Source of the DNA: Capitulum mitella
Taxonomy: Eukaryota > Arthropoda > Thecostraca > Pollicipedomorpha > Pollicipedidae
Direction of reading: 5' to 3'
Assembly: GCA_030062745.1 (NCBI GenBank)
Contig: CP099848.1
Location: 3,253,501-3,317,500, forward strand
Length of the DNA: 64,000 nucleotides
Below the pieces are notes generated by a model. The model was not told the origin of the DNA. It saw nothing but the letters and a program-made list of their open reading frames with translations, and did not search any database. Of the stretch, positions 60,901 to 64,000 are shown one piece after another. The position numbers were made by a program, and so were the translations under genes. Within the stretch, counting starts at the first letter, position 1, and each line of letters opens with the position of its first letter.

Positions 60901-63368
60901 CCCTCGCGCCGAGACGGCGTCACGAGAACCCACGTCGTAAACGAAGCACTGCAGGACGGTCACGATGCAGGCAAAGAGCGCGTGCAACGCGAAGACGACG
61001 TCGTTAACGGCCACTGGAATCAGTCCGTACGGGTGGTCGTCTTGATACATCCCCTGCAACAGGCAGCTTCATCAGTCTGCTGTCTGTCTGTTTGATCGGA
61101 TCAGATCAGGGTCTCACGCTCGATACACTAGGCATTAATTACACGGGTGCACAACAGACTACGGACTCCAATCAAGAGCTGACGACAGATTACGGACTCC
61201 ACGCACGCCTGAACGATTAACTGGGGACTCCATGTGCGAGTCTGAGAATACGGACTCAACAGGCGTATGTAACAGACCAGGAGATGCCAGAGACTACAGA
61301 GGGACACCAGGTGCCCCACAGACGAGGAAACCAGGGCGCATGCTGGACAGTAGGCGCGTGAAACACGAGGGACGCGGAACACCAGCAATACCCGGCAAGG
61401 GGACATCAGGCGCAAGACGGCGGTGACAGCCGGTCCTGACGAAACGGCGAACGGTTTGGCACGCCGCTGCCCCGGCACAGACTGTCACGGGACAGCGGAC
61501 ACACCGACGCAACAGCAAACAACTGCCGAAACGATGACAGTCCAGTGGGATACAACGTCGGCACAACGCCAGCTGGCCTGCCATGATGTAGCGCGAACCT
61601 CGTTCTGGGCGAATTAACGCAAGGGAAGACAGACCCGACACGATCACTGAGAGGACGAGAGGCTAAGAATATTGTCCTGGGTGCATTAACGCAAGGGGCC
61701 ACTGACACGACACGACCGCTGAGAGGGCGAAAGGCTAGGAATGATGGACGAGACGATGCCTTGCAGGTTACGGACAACCACTGACCTGGATAACTGACGA
61801 GAAATACAAGCCGCAGTTGAAGACCGAGTACAGGGTGAACCCCACCAGATTCAGCGCCAGAAAGTCAAAGTTGAGCCCGATAACACTGAAACACACGAGA
61901 CGACATCAGTGTGCAGTTTCAGAAGACAGCTGATGAACTCTCACCTATGATGTAAATACTGACAAGTAGAAAGTGACGGACAGACTGGGCGACACGAACT
62001 TTAAACACTTGCATAACGGCCGCAGGCCGGACCAAATACTGCACATCAAAGCCCTCAGCATTCCAGTTTCCGCGCTCCTGTGAGGGAAACTGGACGCATT
62101 GCTCCTATCCACCATCCCTCAGTCTCCCTGCCCCTCACACTTGCACTTCTGCGTCTCTACCCTTCTACCCATGTCACCTTTTTCGCCTCCAGTTGGTGTA
62201 GATCTGCGGGTAGAAGGAGACGGTCCAGGCCGCGAAGTAGATCCAGCCCACCACGGTGCTGAACGTTCCCAGCCCGAACGTTTCCAGAACGTTGACGCGA
62301 ACGTACACATCCTTCGTGCTGCGGGACCAGGCGAGGAGTCACGCCCCACGGGACGCCTCACGCTGGGTACACCACACCAGGCCAGGGTACACCCCACGCT
62401 ACGAAGGCAAACTAAACCAACACTGAGGGAATCTCCAAACGGTGTGACAAGCACACGGACGGTTTCGCGTGAAGGGGGACCCCAAACAGGGCCCTAGAGG
62501 TGGCTGACACTGGACGCAATGAGGACAGCCGGGACCGTGACGTTCCGGTGTCGGGCGTGACTAATCAGCCACCGTCATCGCCGTCCTTCAGCGCGCCGTG
62601 CGTACACGCCGGCAGGTCGACACGCCGTGCGTACCCGCTCTGACCGCGCGTAAACGGCGCCATTCACAGCCCGGCGTGGCCACCCGCTCCGTGTCCGGAA
62701 ACGGGCAACTATGTCACAATTCACTTCCTGCATGTCAGATCACATCACGATTCTGCGTCGACAGCATGACGCGAAAGACAGGCAATCATCCCGCGACGAG
62801 CCAGTTTTTCGTGCTACACACGCAACTGCTCAGTTGTGCCGCATCGCTAGGCATTCACAGGCAAATGTTTGCGAATCAAACGTAGTGGCGGATGGAGAGG
62901 GCAACACATATTCCGCATCGGTGACGCACCCTCAAACGTTCCATTCCACGAGTGAAAGACACTATGAACCAGTTCATTCGCACGATCTCACACAATCAGC
63001 CCCCGTGCTGATAAAATGGACGCTCACGCGCTCTTCCATCACCAGAGCGGCGCTTGCAGTCTGGCTTGACTGACCTGAACTCTACCACCGACCGGTGAAG
63101 CCGAGTGCCTGACTTTGGCCGAGCGGAGCTATGACTCGGTCCTGAACTGCGTCCCCGGCCGTGCGAGACTGGGCCGTGTCCTCACCTGAACACCTCCTCG
63201 GGCAGCGAGGAGTTGGCCGAGACGGTGCAGTGGCCGCGGTTCCTGGGGGCCAGCACCACGCGGGCCGACTCGGACTGGTTCTCGGCCAGCGGCAGGTCCG
63301 GGATCGTCTCCAGCACGGTCGGCTCGCTCAGATGGAACGTCAGCACGGCGCCGGGCGGCACCGACCCG
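54896..63368 (-). CDS. CTNS: Cystinosin, lysosomal cystine/proton symporter, 8 exons found, 5' end missing
   Basis: Cystinosin exports cystine from lysosomes using the proton gradient. Exons (minus strand): 63368-63186, 62318-62178, 61885-61786, 61053-60934, 59667-59497, 58745-58628, 57723-57621, 54983-54896. All are GT-AG and all phases agree, giving about 341 codons (human 367). The first exon is the glycosylated luminal domain (NQS, NSS sequons). Then come [20 protein letters not shown] (first PQ loop), [67 protein letters not shown] (second PQ loop), [18 protein letters not shown] and [20 protein letters not shown]. The aspartates of FDF and LLDF and the lysine of SYVKL correspond to human D205, D305 and K280, important for proton-coupled transport. 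The signal-peptide exon was not located and may lie beyond the right edge. Confidence 0.96.
57724..58627. other. CTNS intron with an 80 bp tandem duplication
   Basis: It contains two copies of an 80 bp unit and a C-rich stretch near 58130-58160. No exon besides those listed. Confidence 0.6.
58292..58453. repeat. 80 bp tandem duplication in a CTNS intron
   Basis: Copies at 58292-58371 and 58372-58453 share ATCACGACCACGTGAC and CGTCAGGCTACCGATCAGCT with only a few changes. Each carries a CACGTG. Confidence 0.93.
59700..59895. repeat. Degenerate TGACC pentamer array upstream of a CTNS 3' splice site
   Basis: On the plus strand the array is CTGACCTGACC-like and decays gradually over about 190 bp; on the CTNS sense strand it reads GGTCAGGTCAG. 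It ends about 35 nt before the acceptor at 59668. Confidence 0.7.
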
Positions 63369-64000
63369 CTGCCGGCAGGCCGCGACGGTCAGAGCCGGGT
63401 CGGCCGGCAGACACGGCCGTCCTGACAGCCGCGCGACGGACGCGGACGTCCGGCCGGTTCGGCGGCGCCGCGTCCCAGACCCGGACCGCTGCCGGCCGGC
63501 CGGGAGCGCCGGAGCGGCCGCGCGACGACACGGACACCACGAACACGGACCGACGGGCGGGACAGCGGCGCCCAGAGGCCGGTCGGGGCGGGCCGCAGCC
63601 ACCGCAGGGACGGCACGACCGCGTCCGGCCGGAAGAGGCGCAGGCAGGCCGTGACGCAGGCGTTACCTCGGCGCCGCGCCGGACTGAACCCAGCCGCTGG
63701 CGCCGGCCAAAACAGGTCACAGGCGTACGTGACCCCCCCCCCCCTCCGCCTCACACACACACACAGGTGGAGTCACGGAGAAACACAGAACGGAACAGAG
63801 TACCGTGGCGGATCGCGAACCGCGCGGCCGCGACCAAACTGCGGCGACCAACGCCCAAGACGTAAACGACAACATCGACCACACGTCATGGCCCTCCTAA
63901 AAGTCCCCCGTACTTCAGCCACGACAGCCTCCCAAAACTCGGCAATCCTCCAGGCACCAACTCCTGCAGCTGCTCTGAACGGGCGCACTGGACGCCCGGC
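63369..64000. other. Upstream CTNS intron or 5' region
   Basis: GC-rich DNA with a C-run and (CA)n near 63727-63765. The preceding CTNS exon must end with two bases of a split codon; no sequence with a signal peptide and a fitting donor was found here. Confidence 0.5.

Overview
This is a window of animal nuclear DNA. Its genes are split by GT-AG introns, have GC-rich third codon positions and start at Kozak-type contexts; there are no bacterial operons. The protein relatives are metazoan. The many dinucleotide arrays and the hAT- and piggyBac-type short elements suggest a marine invertebrate, perhaps a crustacean such as a barnacle, but the species call is weak. All exon models were built by hand from splice signals, reading phase and remembered human orthologues; no alignment was run.

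Layout. (1) 1-9921, minus strand: the N-terminal ~1097 codons of abnormal spindle (ASPM) in 12 exons, running off the left edge. (2) 9922-15038: a divergent gap, then ANAPC2 (APC/C subunit 2) on the plus strand, with nearly all of its coding sequence in one 2.3 kb exon. (3) 16757-23828, plus strand: a complete five-exon TMBIM6 (Bax inhibitor-1) gene of 231 residues. (4) 25634-35089, minus strand: a two-exon gene for a secreted protein of about 1195 residues. A signal-peptide exon behind a TATA box splices in phase to a 3.5 kb exon that encodes about 30 four-cysteine modules resembling follistatin N-terminal (FOLN) units, with a Pro/Glu/Lys/Gln heptad-repeat linker. I do not recognise this protein; it is the best candidate here for something undescribed. 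(5) 35.3-54.9 kb: about 20 kb with no recognisable gene, holding short inverted-repeat transposons with identifiable target-site duplications, microsatellites and hairpins. (6) 54896-63368, minus strand: cystinosin (CTNS), eight exons; the 5' exon(s) for the signal peptide were not found.

ASPM and ANAPC2 are divergently arranged cell-division genes (spindle pole organisation; mitotic ubiquitin ligase). TMBIM6 (ER calcium and stress) and CTNS (lysosomal cystine export) are housekeeping membrane proteins. I see no sign that the five genes form one pathway. Repeat arrays abut the 3' splice sites of ASPM, CTNS and the cysteine-rich gene.
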